Below, one piece after another: positions 34,109 to 42,698 of a DNA stretch of 64,000 nt (positions within the stretch are counted from its first letter, which is position 1; the number at the start of each line of letters is the position of its first letter). The position numbers were made by a program, and so were the translations under genes. The stretch is taken from contig NZ_CP154855.1 in NCBI RefSeq assembly GCF_047302425.1, positions 1,736,001 to 1,800,000 of the forward strand, read 5' to 3'. Source of the DNA: Oceanitalea sp047302425 (GTDB lineage: Bacteria > Actinomycetota > Actinomycetes > Actinomycetales > Actinomycetaceae). The notes beneath the pieces were generated by a model that searched no databases, was not told where the DNA came from, and was given only the letters and a program-made list of their open reading frames with translations.

Positions 34109-34483
34109 ATGTCAGTGGGCCGACCTACGATCGGCGCAACTCCGACCCCTCCGAGAGCCCCACCCGATGATCGACTTCTAGACGAGATCCTCGTTGACGG
34201 CGAGAGCATCTACCTGGCGTTCAAGGGCATCCGTGACTCCGTGACGTTCACGAGCAAGCGGATCGTCGCCCTCAACGTGCAAGGGATGACCGGGAAGAAG
34301 CGCGACTACACCTCCCTGCCGTACAGCCGCATCCAGGCGTTCTCGGTGGAGACCGCGGGCACCTTCGACCTCGACTCCGAGATGGAGCTGTGGTTCAGCG
34401 GGTTGGGGCGGATCAAGCTGGAGTTCGCGCGCGGCGTGGACATCCGGGGCCTCAACCGGCTCATCGCGGACCATGCGCTCTGA
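34109..34483 (+). CDS. Bacterial PH-domain protein
   Basis: A 124-residue protein from ATG 34109. The bPH fold is clear: LDEILVDGESIYLAFKGIRDSVTFTSKRIV, then QGMTGKKRDYTSLPYSRIQAF, SVETAGTFDLDSEMELWFSG and a final helix RGLNRLIADHA. Related proteins have a short acidic N-terminus with G-x-x-A-x-x-V-D; here the first 25 residues are low-complexity and Pro-rich instead, so the start may be wrong or the N-terminus altered. Molecular function unknown. Confidence 0.72.
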   Translation: MSVGRPTIGATPTPPRAPPDDRLLDEILVDGESIYLAFKGIRDSVTFTSKRIVALNVQGMTGKKRDYTSLPYSRIQAFSVETAGTFDLDSEMELWFSGLGRIKLEFARGVDIRGLNRLIADHAL

Positions 34484-34492
34484 CGCGCCGCG

Positions 34493-35386
34493 CTACCTGT
34501 CGTCCTTGCCCTTCGCCCGGGAAGGGTCGTCGACCAGCGTCGAGGCCCAGTCCGGGACGTAGGAGGACACCTCGATCGGCGGCCGCTGGTAGCCGGTGCC
34601 GGGCGGGCGCTTGGGCAGGGTGACCTTCTCCCCGTCCGGGACGTCCTCGTAGGGGAGGGAGGAGAGCAGGTGGTGGATCATGTTGAGCCGCGCCTGCTTC
34701 TTGGAGTCCGAGGCCACGTGGTGCCAGGGCGCCACGGACGTGTCGGTGTGGACCATCATCTCGTCCTTGGCGCGGGAGAAGTTCTCCCACCGGGTGATCG
34801 ACTCGAGGTCGATGGGGGAGAGCTTCCACTGGCGTAGCGGGTCGTGCAGGCGCTTGCGGAAGCGCTCGAGCTGGACGTCGTCGGAGACGGAGAACCAGTA
34901 CTTGCGCAGGTGGATGCCGTCCTCGACGAGCATCTGCTCGAAGATCGGGCACTGGCGCAGGAAGCGCTTGTGCTCCTCGGGCGTGCAGAAGCCCATGACC
35001 TTCTCGACGCCGGCACGGTTGTACCAGGAGCGGTCGAACAGGACGATCTCGCCCGCCGCGGGCAGGTGCTGGATGTAGCGCTGGAAGTACCACTGCCCGC
35101 GCTCCCGCTCCGTCGGCGCGGGCAGCGCGGCGATGCGCGCGGTGCGCGGGGAGAGGTACTCGGTGATCCGCTTGATCGTGCCGCCCTTCCCCGCGGCGTC
35201 GCGGCCCTCGAAGACGACGACGACGCGTGCGCCCGTCTGCTTCACCCACCGCTGGAGCTTCCCGAGCTCGCCCTGCAGGCGGTAGAGCTCGGCCTCGTAG
35301 ACCTTGTTCGGGATCTTCGTCGTGGTGAACCCGGCGGCCTCGGGGCTGACGTCGTCGGTGGCTGCTGTCTTCGTTGATCTGGCCAT
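34493..35386 (-). CDS. Polyphosphate kinase 2 (class I PPK2)
   Basis: A 297-residue kinase of the PPK2 family that transfers phosphate between polyphosphate and nucleoside diphosphates. Walker A is EGRDAAGKGG (60-69), the lid has SPRTARIAALPAPTERERGQWYFQRYIQHLP and Walker B LFDRSWYNRAG (D118). The order and length match class I enzymes, which phosphorylate GDP/ADP. It is an isolated gene, with no phosphate regulon next to it. Confidence 0.9.
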   Translation of the reverse strand: MARSTKTAATDDVSPEAAGFTTTKIPNKVYEAELYRLQGELGKLQRWVKQTGARVVVVFEGRDAAGKGGTIKRITEYLSPRTARIAALPAPTERERGQWYFQRYIQHLPAAGEIVLFDRSWYNRAGVEKVMGFCTPEEHKRFLRQCPIFEQMLVEDGIHLRKYWFSVSDDVQLERFRKRLHDPLRQWKLSPIDLESITRWENFSRAKDEMMVHTDTSVAPWHHVASDSKKQARLNMIHHLLSSLPYEDVPDGEKVTLPKRPPGTGYQRPPIEVSSYVPDWASTLVDDPSRAKGKDDR

Positions 35387-35460
35387 GAGGAGAGTGTGGC
35401 GCCGGGGCCCTCAGCGCGACACTGCTGGGGACAGTCTCGCGGGCCTGTGAGACGTGAGGG

Positions 35461-36468
35461 CTAGTCGCGCAGCTTGGCGATTTGTTCCTGGAGACCCGGG
35501 TACGAGCTGTCGGCCGCAAGGAGCCGCTCGAGGTCTTTCCTAGCCATGGCTCGCTTTCCTTCAGCCAGGTAAGTGATGCCCCTCTCAAGGTAAGCACGAT
35601 TGCGGAGCTCCACCGGCCGAGTGCGAATCCTCAGCGACTCCTTGAACGACTCACGGGCGGACTCGAAGTACCCTTGCTCCCGGAAAGCGATAGCGCGTTG
35701 AATCAGCAGGTAAGTCGATGGGTCGTCTTGGTTCGTGATGCTGTCGGTCAGGGCGATGATCTCTTCCCATCGCTCCTGCTCGGCGTAGAGTTCGGCCAGT
35801 GACACCGCTGCGATTGTAGTGGGCGTTTCGATGCCTTCGACCACCTCGACCGCTGCAGCGAGATCGCCGCTTGCCTGGAGGAGCTCAGCGAGCAGGAGAG
35901 CCAGGGAATCTCGGTCCATTGGCAGGCGGGCTTCGACCCCCTCCGCAACGCCGAGCGTCAGCACCTGCCCCGGCAAGTACTTCTCGAAGAAGGGGTCGGT
36001 CGTAGGGTCGAAGCCCGTGCCGTACACCCATTCGACGAGTCCGCGTGCCCGTACGACGTCGCCAGCGGGTATCGCACTCTTGAGAGCCTCAAAGATTGCT
36101 GCTACGGCTCGAGCTTCGGGGTACTTGTCGGCGACCTCGGCTGTGGCCGTGATGTCGGCATCCTTGATCAGTGCGCGATGCAGGGCCTTCTCCCACTTGG
36201 GGGCGAATAAGCTGGGTGTAGGCGCTGCCGCAACTTGCGGGAGCGGCGCAGGAGCGCGTCGTGCGGCTCTTGGCTTAGAGCCGAGCTTGGACGAGGATTG
36301 ATACGAGACGCCCGACCCTGGGATTCCCACGGACTTCGTCACTCTTCCGCGAGTGTTGACCGATACGCCCGCTCCACGTGGGCCGACCCGCAAGCTTGCG
36401 CTCTTCGGTGAGATGGTCATCCGCACGCCAAGTGCGATCTTGATCGACTTCCGCGCCCGAAAACCCAC
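35461..36468 (-). CDS. DUF4236 protein with TPR-like repeats
   Basis: A 335-residue protein from GTG 36468 with AAGGAGGG upstream. The first 57 residues (MGFRARKSIKI, ARSASLRVGPRGAGVSVNTRG-like strand and GIPGSGVSYQ) are the DUF4236 module. A Pro/Ala linker (about 65-95) joins to helical repeats, including ELYAEQERWEEIIALTDSI and RAIAFREQGYFESARESFKES, typical TPR pairs. Likely a scaffold; function unknown. Confidence 0.82.
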   Translation of the reverse strand: MGFRARKSIKIALGVRMTISPKSASLRVGPRGAGVSVNTRGRVTKSVGIPGSGVSYQSSSKLGSKPRAARRAPAPLPQVAAAPTPSLFAPKWEKALHRALIKDADITATAEVADKYPEARAVAAIFEALKSAIPAGDVVRARGLVEWVYGTGFDPTTDPFFEKYLPGQVLTLGVAEGVEARLPMDRDSLALLLAELLQASGDLAAAVEVVEGIETPTTIAAVSLAELYAEQERWEEIIALTDSITNQDDPSTYLLIQRAIAFREQGYFESARESFKESLRIRTRPVELRNRAYLERGITYLAEGKRAMARKDLERLLAADSSYPGLQEQIAKLRD

Positions 36469-36498
36469 GCCGGGAACCCTCCTTGGTGTGCGTAGCCG

Positions 36499-36514
36499 TG
36501 CTGTCCAAACAGCA
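36499..36514. promoter_or_regulatory. Inverted repeat upstream of the DUF4236 gene
   Basis: TGCTGT-CCAA-ACAGCA is a perfect 6-bp inverted repeat with a 4-base spacer, 31-46 bases upstream of the GTG, in locally AT-rich DNA that also holds TATGCT-like hexamers suitable for a -10 box. It is a candidate operator. Confidence 0.35.
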
Positions 36515-36546
36515 TACGTACATATCTTCGTGACAGCGCTCCCGAA

Positions 36547-38088
36547 CTAGCCGCGAACTTCGACGTCCACCGAGTGCCACCCGCTCGACCCGTCGGGCAC
36601 GGGCGGGGCAAGCCGCTGGGTCTGCACCTCACCGGTGCCGTCCGTCGCTCGGACGGTGAGCGTGGGCTCCCCAGGCTCGGCGTCCCACTCGAGCGTCCAC
36701 ATCCGCCAGGAGTCGAGCGTGGGCTCGGCGGCGAGGGTGGCCGGCTGCCACTCGCCGTCGTCCACGCGCACCTCGACGGCGGTGATGCCACGGTGCTGTG
36801 CCCATGCGACCCCGGCGACGACGGTCGGGCCGGCGTCGATCGGGCCGCCGCGGGGCACGTCGATGCGGGAGGCCGTCTTGATCGGGCCGCGCGCGGACCA
36901 GCCGCGCGGGGTCCAGTAGCCCTCGTCGTCGGCGAAGCGGGTGACCTTGAGGTCGACCAGCCACTTCGTCGCCGACACGTAGCCGTACAGCCCCGGCACG
37001 ACCATCCGCACCGGGAAGCCGTGCTGAGGGGCTAGCGGCTCACCGTTCATCCCGACGGCGAGGAGTGCGTTGCGCTCGTCGGTGAGCACCTCCAGCGGGG
37101 TGCCGGCGGTCCAGCCGTCGGCGCTCGTCGAGAGCACCATGTCCGCCTCCGGTAGCGGGCGCGCGCGGGCCAGGAGCTCGCGCACCGGCCAGCCGGTCCA
37201 CACCGCGTTCCCGGCGAGGTTGCCGCCCACCTCGTTCGACACGCAGGTGAGCGTCACGAGCGCCTCGACCATCGGCTGGTCGAGCAGCTCGGCCATGTCG
37301 GTCTCGACCTCCCGCTCCACCAGCCCGTGCACCCGCAGCCGCCACGTTCTGGGGTCCACCTGGGGGACCACGAGCGCGGTGTCGATCCGGTAGAAGTCGT
37401 CGTTGGGCGTGCGGAAGGGCGTCTGCCCGGGCACGCCCGGGTCCGCGGCGGCCGGCACCGTCACGGGGTCCGTGACCCGCGGGACGACGAAGGCGTCGCG
37501 CGCGGCCCGCACGGCCTCGCCCGCACCACTGAGCACCCGCCCGGCGACGATCCCGAGCACACCCAGCACCGCCAGCGCCCCGCCGCCGACGAGCACCGAG
37601 CGGCGGGTGAGGTCTCTGGGCGTCGCGGCCAGCGCCGTCGTCGTCATGTCGCGGTTGAACCACGCGAGGACGAGGACGCCGACGACGACGCCGGCCACTG
37701 TCGGCAGCGCGTCCGTCACCCCGGCGCCGGGCCGGGTGAGCACCGCGGCGACGCCAAGCGCCCCGACGAAGGCGACGGCGGCGAGGGCGGCGGCTAGACG
37801 GTGGCGTGCAAGGAGGCCGATCCCGGCGCAGAGGGCGGCGAGGACGAGGCCCATGCCGACGAACAGCGCCGTCTTGTCCGCGGTGCCGAAGGTGGCGACG
37901 GCGACGTCCTTGAGCCACGGCGGGGTGAGGTCGACGAAGGCGTCGCCCACCGCGACGAGTGGTGACGGGGTGCCGGTGACCGTCGTGACGCGGCTCAGTA
38001 GGCCGGCGAGCAGCTCCGCGACGCCGAGTGTCACCGCGCCGGCGGCCAGCCCGGCCACCGCGGCCGTGCCTCGCGAGGAGGGCGTCAT
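36547..38088 (-). CDS. Membrane-anchored molybdopterin oxidoreductase (sulfite-oxidase-like)
   Basis: A 513-residue protein. The first ~160 residues have four to five membrane helices, followed by a twin-Arg-like LTRRSVLVGGGALAV segment. The exposed part is a sulfite-oxidase molybdopterin domain: YRIDTALVVPQVDPRTWRL, the Mo-ligand Cys in LTCVSNEVGGNLAGNAVW, GFPVRMVVPGLYGY and KWLVDLKV, then a Mo-co dimerisation domain (IDVPRGGPI...VRVDDGEWQPA). It probably oxidises or reduces a small molecule outside the membrane with an unidentified electron partner. The arrangement is common in actinobacteria. Confidence 0.9.
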   Translation of the reverse strand: MTPSSRGTAAVAGLAAGAVTLGVAELLAGLLSRVTTVTGTPSPLVAVGDAFVDLTPPWLKDVAVATFGTADKTALFVGMGLVLAALCAGIGLLARHRLAAALAAVAFVGALGVAAVLTRPGAGVTDALPTVAGVVVGVLVLAWFNRDMTTTALAATPRDLTRRSVLVGGGALAVLGVLGIVAGRVLSGAGEAVRAARDAFVVPRVTDPVTVPAAADPGVPGQTPFRTPNDDFYRIDTALVVPQVDPRTWRLRVHGLVEREVETDMAELLDQPMVEALVTLTCVSNEVGGNLAGNAVWTGWPVRELLARARPLPEADMVLSTSADGWTAGTPLEVLTDERNALLAVGMNGEPLAPQHGFPVRMVVPGLYGYVSATKWLVDLKVTRFADDEGYWTPRGWSARGPIKTASRIDVPRGGPIDAGPTVVAGVAWAQHRGITAVEVRVDDGEWQPATLAAEPTLDSWRMWTLEWDAEPGEPTLTVRATDGTGEVQTQRLAPPVPDGSSGWHSVDVEVRG

Positions 38089-38125
38089 CGCACCATGGTC
38101 TACCGCTGTGTCGGTGCGCGCTCAC

Positions 38126-38623
38126 TCACGGAATGAGCCGCAGGACCATGAACGTGCTCAGCGGGTCGGGCGCGTAGTCGGCGAATGGTCCTGTCTCGAC
38201 GAAGCCGTGGCGGGCGTAGAGCCGGCGGGCGGCGGCGAAGTACTCCATGGAGCCGGTCTCGAGGTAGACGGCCGTGCATTCACGCGCGCGTGCGACACCG
38301 AGCAGATGGGTGAGCATCGCCGAGCCGACCCCGCGCCCGCGCGCGGCCGTGACGGTGCGCATGGTCTTGAGCTCGGCGGCGCCGTCGTCGAGCTGCTTGA
38401 GGGCGCCGCAGCCGAGGAGGACGCCGTCGTCGTCGCGCGCGGTGAAGAAGGTGACCGCGGGCTCACGCAGGCCCTCGTCGCTCAGCGCGTGCACGCTCTC
38501 GGGCGGCGAGGTCGCGTACATGTCGGCCAGGTGCTCGCCGAGCAGCGCGCGGACGTCCGCCGCGTCCAGGTCGCCGGGCTCGATGCGCACGGGAGCACGG
38601 TAGGACGCCGGCGTTTCGGTCAT
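38126..38623 (-). CDS. GNAT-family N-acetyltransferase
   Basis: A 165-residue protein from ATG 38623. The acetyl-CoA-binding motif is TAARGRGVGSAMLTHLL (R-x-x-G-x-G/A), preceded by GALKQLDDGAAELKTM and followed by CTAVYLETGSMEYFAAARRLYARHGF, which is typical of YafP/PanZ-like small-molecule acetyltransferases. An alternative ATG 27 bases upstream exists. It is divergent from the aminotransferase gene with only 25 bases between starts. Confidence 0.85.
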   Translation of the reverse strand: MTETPASYRAPVRIEPGDLDAADVRALLGEHLADMYATSPPESVHALSDEGLREPAVTFFTARDDDGVLLGCGALKQLDDGAAELKTMRTVTAARGRGVGSAMLTHLLGVARARECTAVYLETGSMEYFAAARRLYARHGFVETGPFADYAPDPLSTFMVLRLIP

Positions 38624-38648
38624 GTTGCGCACGGTGTAGACAGGGAGC

Positions 38649-39848
38649 ATGCCTCGACCGTCCAGCCGCTCCGCCGTCGCGCCGTTCCAGGTGATGGCGA
38701 TCCTCGACCGCGTCGCCCAGCTCCGCGCGCAGGGCCGCGACGTCATCTCGCTGTGCGCGGGCGAGCCGTCCGGCGGGGCGCCCCGGGAGGTCCGCGAGCT
38801 CGCGACGAGTACCCATGCCGGCGACCAGGCCCTCGGCTACACCAGCGCCCTCGGCCTGCGGGAGCTGCGCGAGGCGATCGCCGGGCACTACGGGCGCTGG
38901 TACGGGCTGGACGTGCCGCCCGAGCGGGTCGCCGTCACCACCGGGTCCTCGGGCGCGTTCATGCTCACCTTCCTCGCGGCCTTCGACCCGGGCGACGTCG
39001 TCGTCCTCGCGCGACCCGGCTACCCCGCCTACCGCAACATCCTCCAGACCCTCGGGTGCGCGGTCGTGGAGGTCGACTGCGGTGTGGACGTCGGGTTCCA
39101 GCCCACGCCCGCGCTGCTCGACGGCGTGCTGGCCGAGCACGGGCGCGTCGCCGGGCTCGTCATCGCCTCACCCGCCAACCCCACCGGCACGATGATCGAC
39201 CGGGAGCGGATGACGGCGCTCGCGGCCTGGTGCGCCGCCAACGACGTGCGCCTGGTGAGCGACGAGATCTACCACGGCATCACCTACCCGGCCGACCCCG
39301 CCGCCCCCGACGCGCGCGGCGTGTGCGCGTGGGACGTGCCGGGTGCGGAGTCCGCCGTCGTCGTCTCTTCCTTCTCCAAGTACTGGGGGATGACGGGGTG
39401 GCGGCTGGGGTGGGCGCTGCTGCCCGCCGACCTGGCCGACGCCGTCGACGCGCTCGCCGGGAACGTCGCCCTGTGCCCGCCCGCCCCGGCGCAGTTCGCG
39501 GCCCTCGGCGCCTTCTCCGAGGGCACCTACGCCGAGATGGACGCGCGGGCCGCCGACCTCGCCGCCACCCGCGCCGTCCTGCTCGACGACGTACCCCGCC
39601 TCGGGTGGGGACCCGTCGCCCCCGCTGACGGCGCCTTCTACCTCTACGCCGGCCTCAGGGACCGGCTTGGGTCGTATGCGAGCTCCGTCGAGTGGTGCGA
39701 GGAGCTGCTCGAGCAGGAAGGGGTCGCCGTCGTGCCCGGCGTGGACTTCGACGGCGCCCACGGCCGCGAGTACGTGCGGCTGTCCTTCGCGGCCGGGGCG
39801 GACGCCGTCGCCGAGGCGATGCGGCGGATCGAGCGGTTCCAGGGCTAG
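38649..39848 (+). CDS. Class I/II PLP-dependent aminotransferase
   Basis: A 399-residue fold-type I aminotransferase. The PLP Lys is in SSFSKYWGMTGWRLGW, the cofactor pocket has ASPANPTG and LVSDEIYHG, and the substrate carboxylate Arg is in YVRLSFA near the end. It resembles aspartate-/aromatic-type transaminases. The start has no strong Shine-Dalgarno, and the close divergent GNAT gene suggests a shared promoter region. Confidence 0.88.
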   Translation: MPRPSSRSAVAPFQVMAILDRVAQLRAQGRDVISLCAGEPSGGAPREVRELATSTHAGDQALGYTSALGLRELREAIAGHYGRWYGLDVPPERVAVTTGSSGAFMLTFLAAFDPGDVVVLARPGYPAYRNILQTLGCAVVEVDCGVDVGFQPTPALLDGVLAEHGRVAGLVIASPANPTGTMIDRERMTALAAWCAANDVRLVSDEIYHGITYPADPAAPDARGVCAWDVPGAESAVVVSSFSKYWGMTGWRLGWALLPADLADAVDALAGNVALCPPAPAQFAALGAFSEGTYAEMDARAADLAATRAVLLDDVPRLGWGPVAPADGAFYLYAGLRDRLGSYASSVEWCEELLEQEGVAVVPGVDFDGAHGREYVRLSFAAGADAVAEAMRRIERFQG

Positions 39849-39852
39849 GAGC

Positions 39853-41148
39853 TCAGCGGCGGATCCCGAGGCTGTCGCGGCCGTCGCCGTTCCAGTCGCC
39901 GACCAGGGTGGTGTCGGCGTCGCGGCCGTAGGCGACGACCTGGTCGGCGTTGCCGCCGCGGATGGCGTTGGCGATGTAGTAAGTCTTGCCGCGGCGCACC
40001 GTGAAGGAGTCGGTGCCGTCGCCGTTCCAGTCGCCGACGTAGACGTCGTCGGCCTCGCGGCCGTAGGCGGCGACCTTGTCCGCGTTGCCGCCCGCCATGC
40101 TGTTCTTCACGTGGTAGGTGCGGCCGCGGCGTACGGCGAAGGTGTCGGTGCCGTTGCCGTCCCAGTCGCCGACGAGCACGTCGTCGCCCTCGCGGCCGTA
40201 GGCGATGACCTTGTCCGCGTTGCCGCTCGAGATGCTGTTCTTCACGTGGTAGGTCTTGCCGCGACGGACGGCGAAGGTGTCCACGCCGTCACCGTCCCAG
40301 TCGCCCACGTAGACGCGGTCGCCGGGGCGGCCGTAGGTGACGACGCGGGTGGGGGAGCCGCTGGAGTTGCTGTCGCGGATGAAGAAGGTGGCGCCCACGC
40401 GGTAGGCGAGGGTGTCCACGCCGTCGCCGTTCCAGTCGCCCACGTAGAAGCGCTCGTTCGGGTACCCGTACTGGAAGATGTGGTTCGCGGGGCCGGTGAG
40501 GTTGTCGGCGAGGTGGAACTCCTTGCCGGTGCCGCCGATGCCGCCGTCATCGGTGCTCTGACGTGCTGAGGCCTGGGCGGCGAGCTGCGCGGCCGGGCGA
40601 GGGGTCGTGGTGAGCGACTTGCTCTCGTACTTGGCGAAGTTCTGCGTGCCGTAGGGGACCAGGCCGAAGGTCGGGTCGTTCGCGTAGACGACGCCGATGC
40701 CGATGTGGGTGAACTCCGGGTCGAACATGTTCCGGTAGTGGCCGGGGGAGTTGTACCAGCCGCGGTACATCGCCTCCGGGGTCTGGTAGCCGTAGGCGAC
40801 GTTCTCGCCGGCCAGCCGCCACCCGGAGGGGATCTGCTGGGAGTAGCTCGGGTTGTGGTACATGTGCCGCTCGCGCGCCATCTGCGCCGACCAGGTGCGG
40901 GCCACCGCGTCCAGCTGGGTGACGCGCTGGACCGGGCGCAGGCCCTTCGCGCGGCGGTCGGCGTTGAGGAGCTCGAGGATCCGGTCCTCGTAGCGGGCGT
41001 GGTCCCTCTCCACCGCCGCGGTGGCGGGCGTCGACATCGACGTGAGGACGAGGAGGGCTGCGAGGAGGGTCATGAGGGCCCGGGAAAGCGGGCGCGCCGA
41101 AGACGTGTGGGTGTGCACGGGGGTAGTGGCTTCCTGCCGGATCTTCAC
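39853..41148 (-). CDS. Secreted CAP-domain protein with tandem FG-GAP-like repeats
   Basis: A 431-residue exoprotein. GTG 41148 gives a signal peptide with hydrophobic LMTLLAALLVLTSM and a cut near TATAA. A CAP/SCP domain follows: ILELLNADRRAKGLRPV, SAQMARERHMYHN, AGENVAYGY, WYNSPGHYRNMFDPEFTHIGIGVV. The C-terminal half holds five ~47-residue repeats, each with a D-W-[ND]-G-[DN]-G-x-D motif (VGDWNGDGVDT and variants), a likely calcium-binding loop, and a K-T-Y-H-V-K-N-S strand. Such proteins act at the cell surface; target unknown. The gene is convergent with the aminotransferase, its stop 5 bases away. Confidence 0.87.
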   Translation of the reverse strand: MKIRQEATTPVHTHTSSARPLSRALMTLLAALLVLTSMSTPATAAVERDHARYEDRILELLNADRRAKGLRPVQRVTQLDAVARTWSAQMARERHMYHNPSYSQQIPSGWRLAGENVAYGYQTPEAMYRGWYNSPGHYRNMFDPEFTHIGIGVVYANDPTFGLVPYGTQNFAKYESKSLTTTPRPAAQLAAQASARQSTDDGGIGGTGKEFHLADNLTGPANHIFQYGYPNERFYVGDWNGDGVDTLAYRVGATFFIRDSNSSGSPTRVVTYGRPGDRVYVGDWDGDGVDTFAVRRGKTYHVKNSISSGNADKVIAYGREGDDVLVGDWDGNGTDTFAVRRGRTYHVKNSMAGGNADKVAAYGREADDVYVGDWNGDGTDSFTVRRGKTYYIANAIRGGNADQVVAYGRDADTTLVGDWNGDGRDSLGIRR

Positions 41149-41345
41149 CCGCCCCCGCCGGGTCTGACGTTCTAGACAATCGGCGGGAGGGCCCGGCCCG
41201 TGAGCCGTACGTGTTGTGCGAACGGTCTCGGCGGGGTAGTGCGCGGCGGTGACGCGGCGCAGCAGTACTGTGTGCCAGTCGGGATCGTCTTCTGACGGTG
41301 AGCGGGGCAGCCATCGTGGAGGGCCGCGACATCTCCTCTGCGCGT

Positions 41346-41364
41346 TCCCGCCTGACGGGCGGGA
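41346..41364. promoter_or_regulatory. Inverted repeat before the frameshifted hypothetical gene
   Basis: TCCCGCC-TGACG-GGCGGGA has perfect 7-bp arms and lies 32 bases before the TTG start at 41396, within the 247-base divergent region that separates this gene from the CAP-domain gene. The rest of that region (41149-41395) shows no gene. It may be an operator or a leader hairpin. Confidence 0.3.
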
Positions 41365-41395
41365 CCGTGTTCTGCCCACACATCAGGAGCCGACG

Positions 41396-42680
41396 TTGAG
41401 CAGTGAGATCCAGTTGATCAGCGATGGTGACGGCCTGGCTGTCATCGGAGCAGCGGGCGCTGTCGAGCGCTTTCTCATCTCCGAGGGGCTGCCGGCGTCG
41501 AAGGACCTGGGACTGCAGCGGCTGGGGCCGAAGCTCCGCGGCGCCGCGGGCCTGACGCAGGCAGGGTCGGAGATCGCTGCCAGCTCGGGCCGGTGGGTGA
41601 AGCTGACCGAGGAGTCGGCGCAGAACCTCAGCAAGTACAACTTGATGAAGGGCTCGAGCTCGGACGTCAGCCGGGCCGTGTTCACGAACCACCACGAGCG
41701 GCATCACCGGCCTGATGGAGATCGTGAAGCCAGGTGTGGCTGGTCCCAGTCCCGCTCTTATGGCGGGCGCCGCTGGCCTCATGGCGCAGCTGGCCATGCA
41801 GCAGACCATGGACGAGATCACCGACTACCTGAAGACGATCGACGAGAAGCTCGATGACGTCCTCCGTGCTCAGAAGGACGCGGTCCTCGCCGACATCATC
41901 GGTGTCGACTTCGTCATCGAAGAAGCCATGGTCATCCGCGAGCAGGTCGGTCGGGTTTCCGAGGTGACGTGGTCGAAGGTCCAGGCGACGACCCAGACGA
42001 TCGCGCGCACGCAGGGGTATGCGCTTCGCCAGCTCGACGCGCTGGCGGAGAAGCTCGAGCGTGAGAGCAAGATGGGCGAGATCGCGGATGCCGCCAAGGA
42101 GGCCCAGCAGAAGGTCGAGGAGTGGCTCGCCGTTCTCGCGCGCTGCTTCCAGCTGCAGGACGGTGTCGCCGTGCTGGAGCTCGACCGGGTGCTCGACGCC
42201 GCCCCGGAAGAACTCGAGCAGCACCGTCTCGCGCTCCGCGCAGCACGCGAGAACCGCTCCAACCTCATCTCCCGGACCACCAAGCGGCTGATCGAACGCA
42301 TGGATGCTGCGGCGGGCACTGCCAACGCCAAGGTGCTGCTCCACCCGGCTGCCCCGCGGACCGTGGTGAACGCCGGGAACTACGTATCCGGTGCCGTCAT
42401 CGAGTTCCACGGGCGACTCGGCATCGAGGCGAGCCGCGAAGCTGTGGAGATGAGGCGCTGGACGGAGGCGGCGACGGAGGCCCGCGACAAGGCGCTGGAG
42501 ACCGGGGCCGAAGGCGTTGTCGCGGCTCGCGTCCTCGGCAGCGAGGCGCTGGACCGTGCGAGGTCGGCACGAAACAAGTTCTCGACCGGCCTCGCCGAGC
42601 GAGGACTGCGGCGGCGTGGGAGCGGCGCCGACGCTGTCGAGGGCTCGACCGGTAGCTCTCCGAGCGACGAGACGGTCTGA
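41396..42680 (+). pseudogene. Hypothetical helical protein gene with an apparent +1 frameshift
   Basis: TTG 41396 with CAGGAG upstream opens a frame (SSEIQLISDGDGLAVIGAAGA, ..., SAQNLSKYNLMKGSSSDVSRAVFT) that loses sense after about 41680. One base on, the second frame continues without a gap: TTTSGITGLMEIVKPGVAGPSP, then LMAQLAMQQTMDEITDYLKTI, a long coiled-coil-like region, and the C-terminus to 42680. The ancestral product would be about 427 residues. The break maps to about 41680-41690. I do not recognise the family; it has an N-terminal mixed domain, one hydrophobic patch (LMAGAAGLMAQLAM) and long helices. The second part alone could start at ATG 41715. Confidence 0.68.
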
Positions 42681-42698
42681 CTTCGGGACGCCGGCGGG

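Noticed and set aside
39890..40550. Regular ~140-bp DNA repeats, CRISPR-like at first glance
   Set aside because: They are coding repeats of the CAP-domain protein in a continuous frame without unique spacers.
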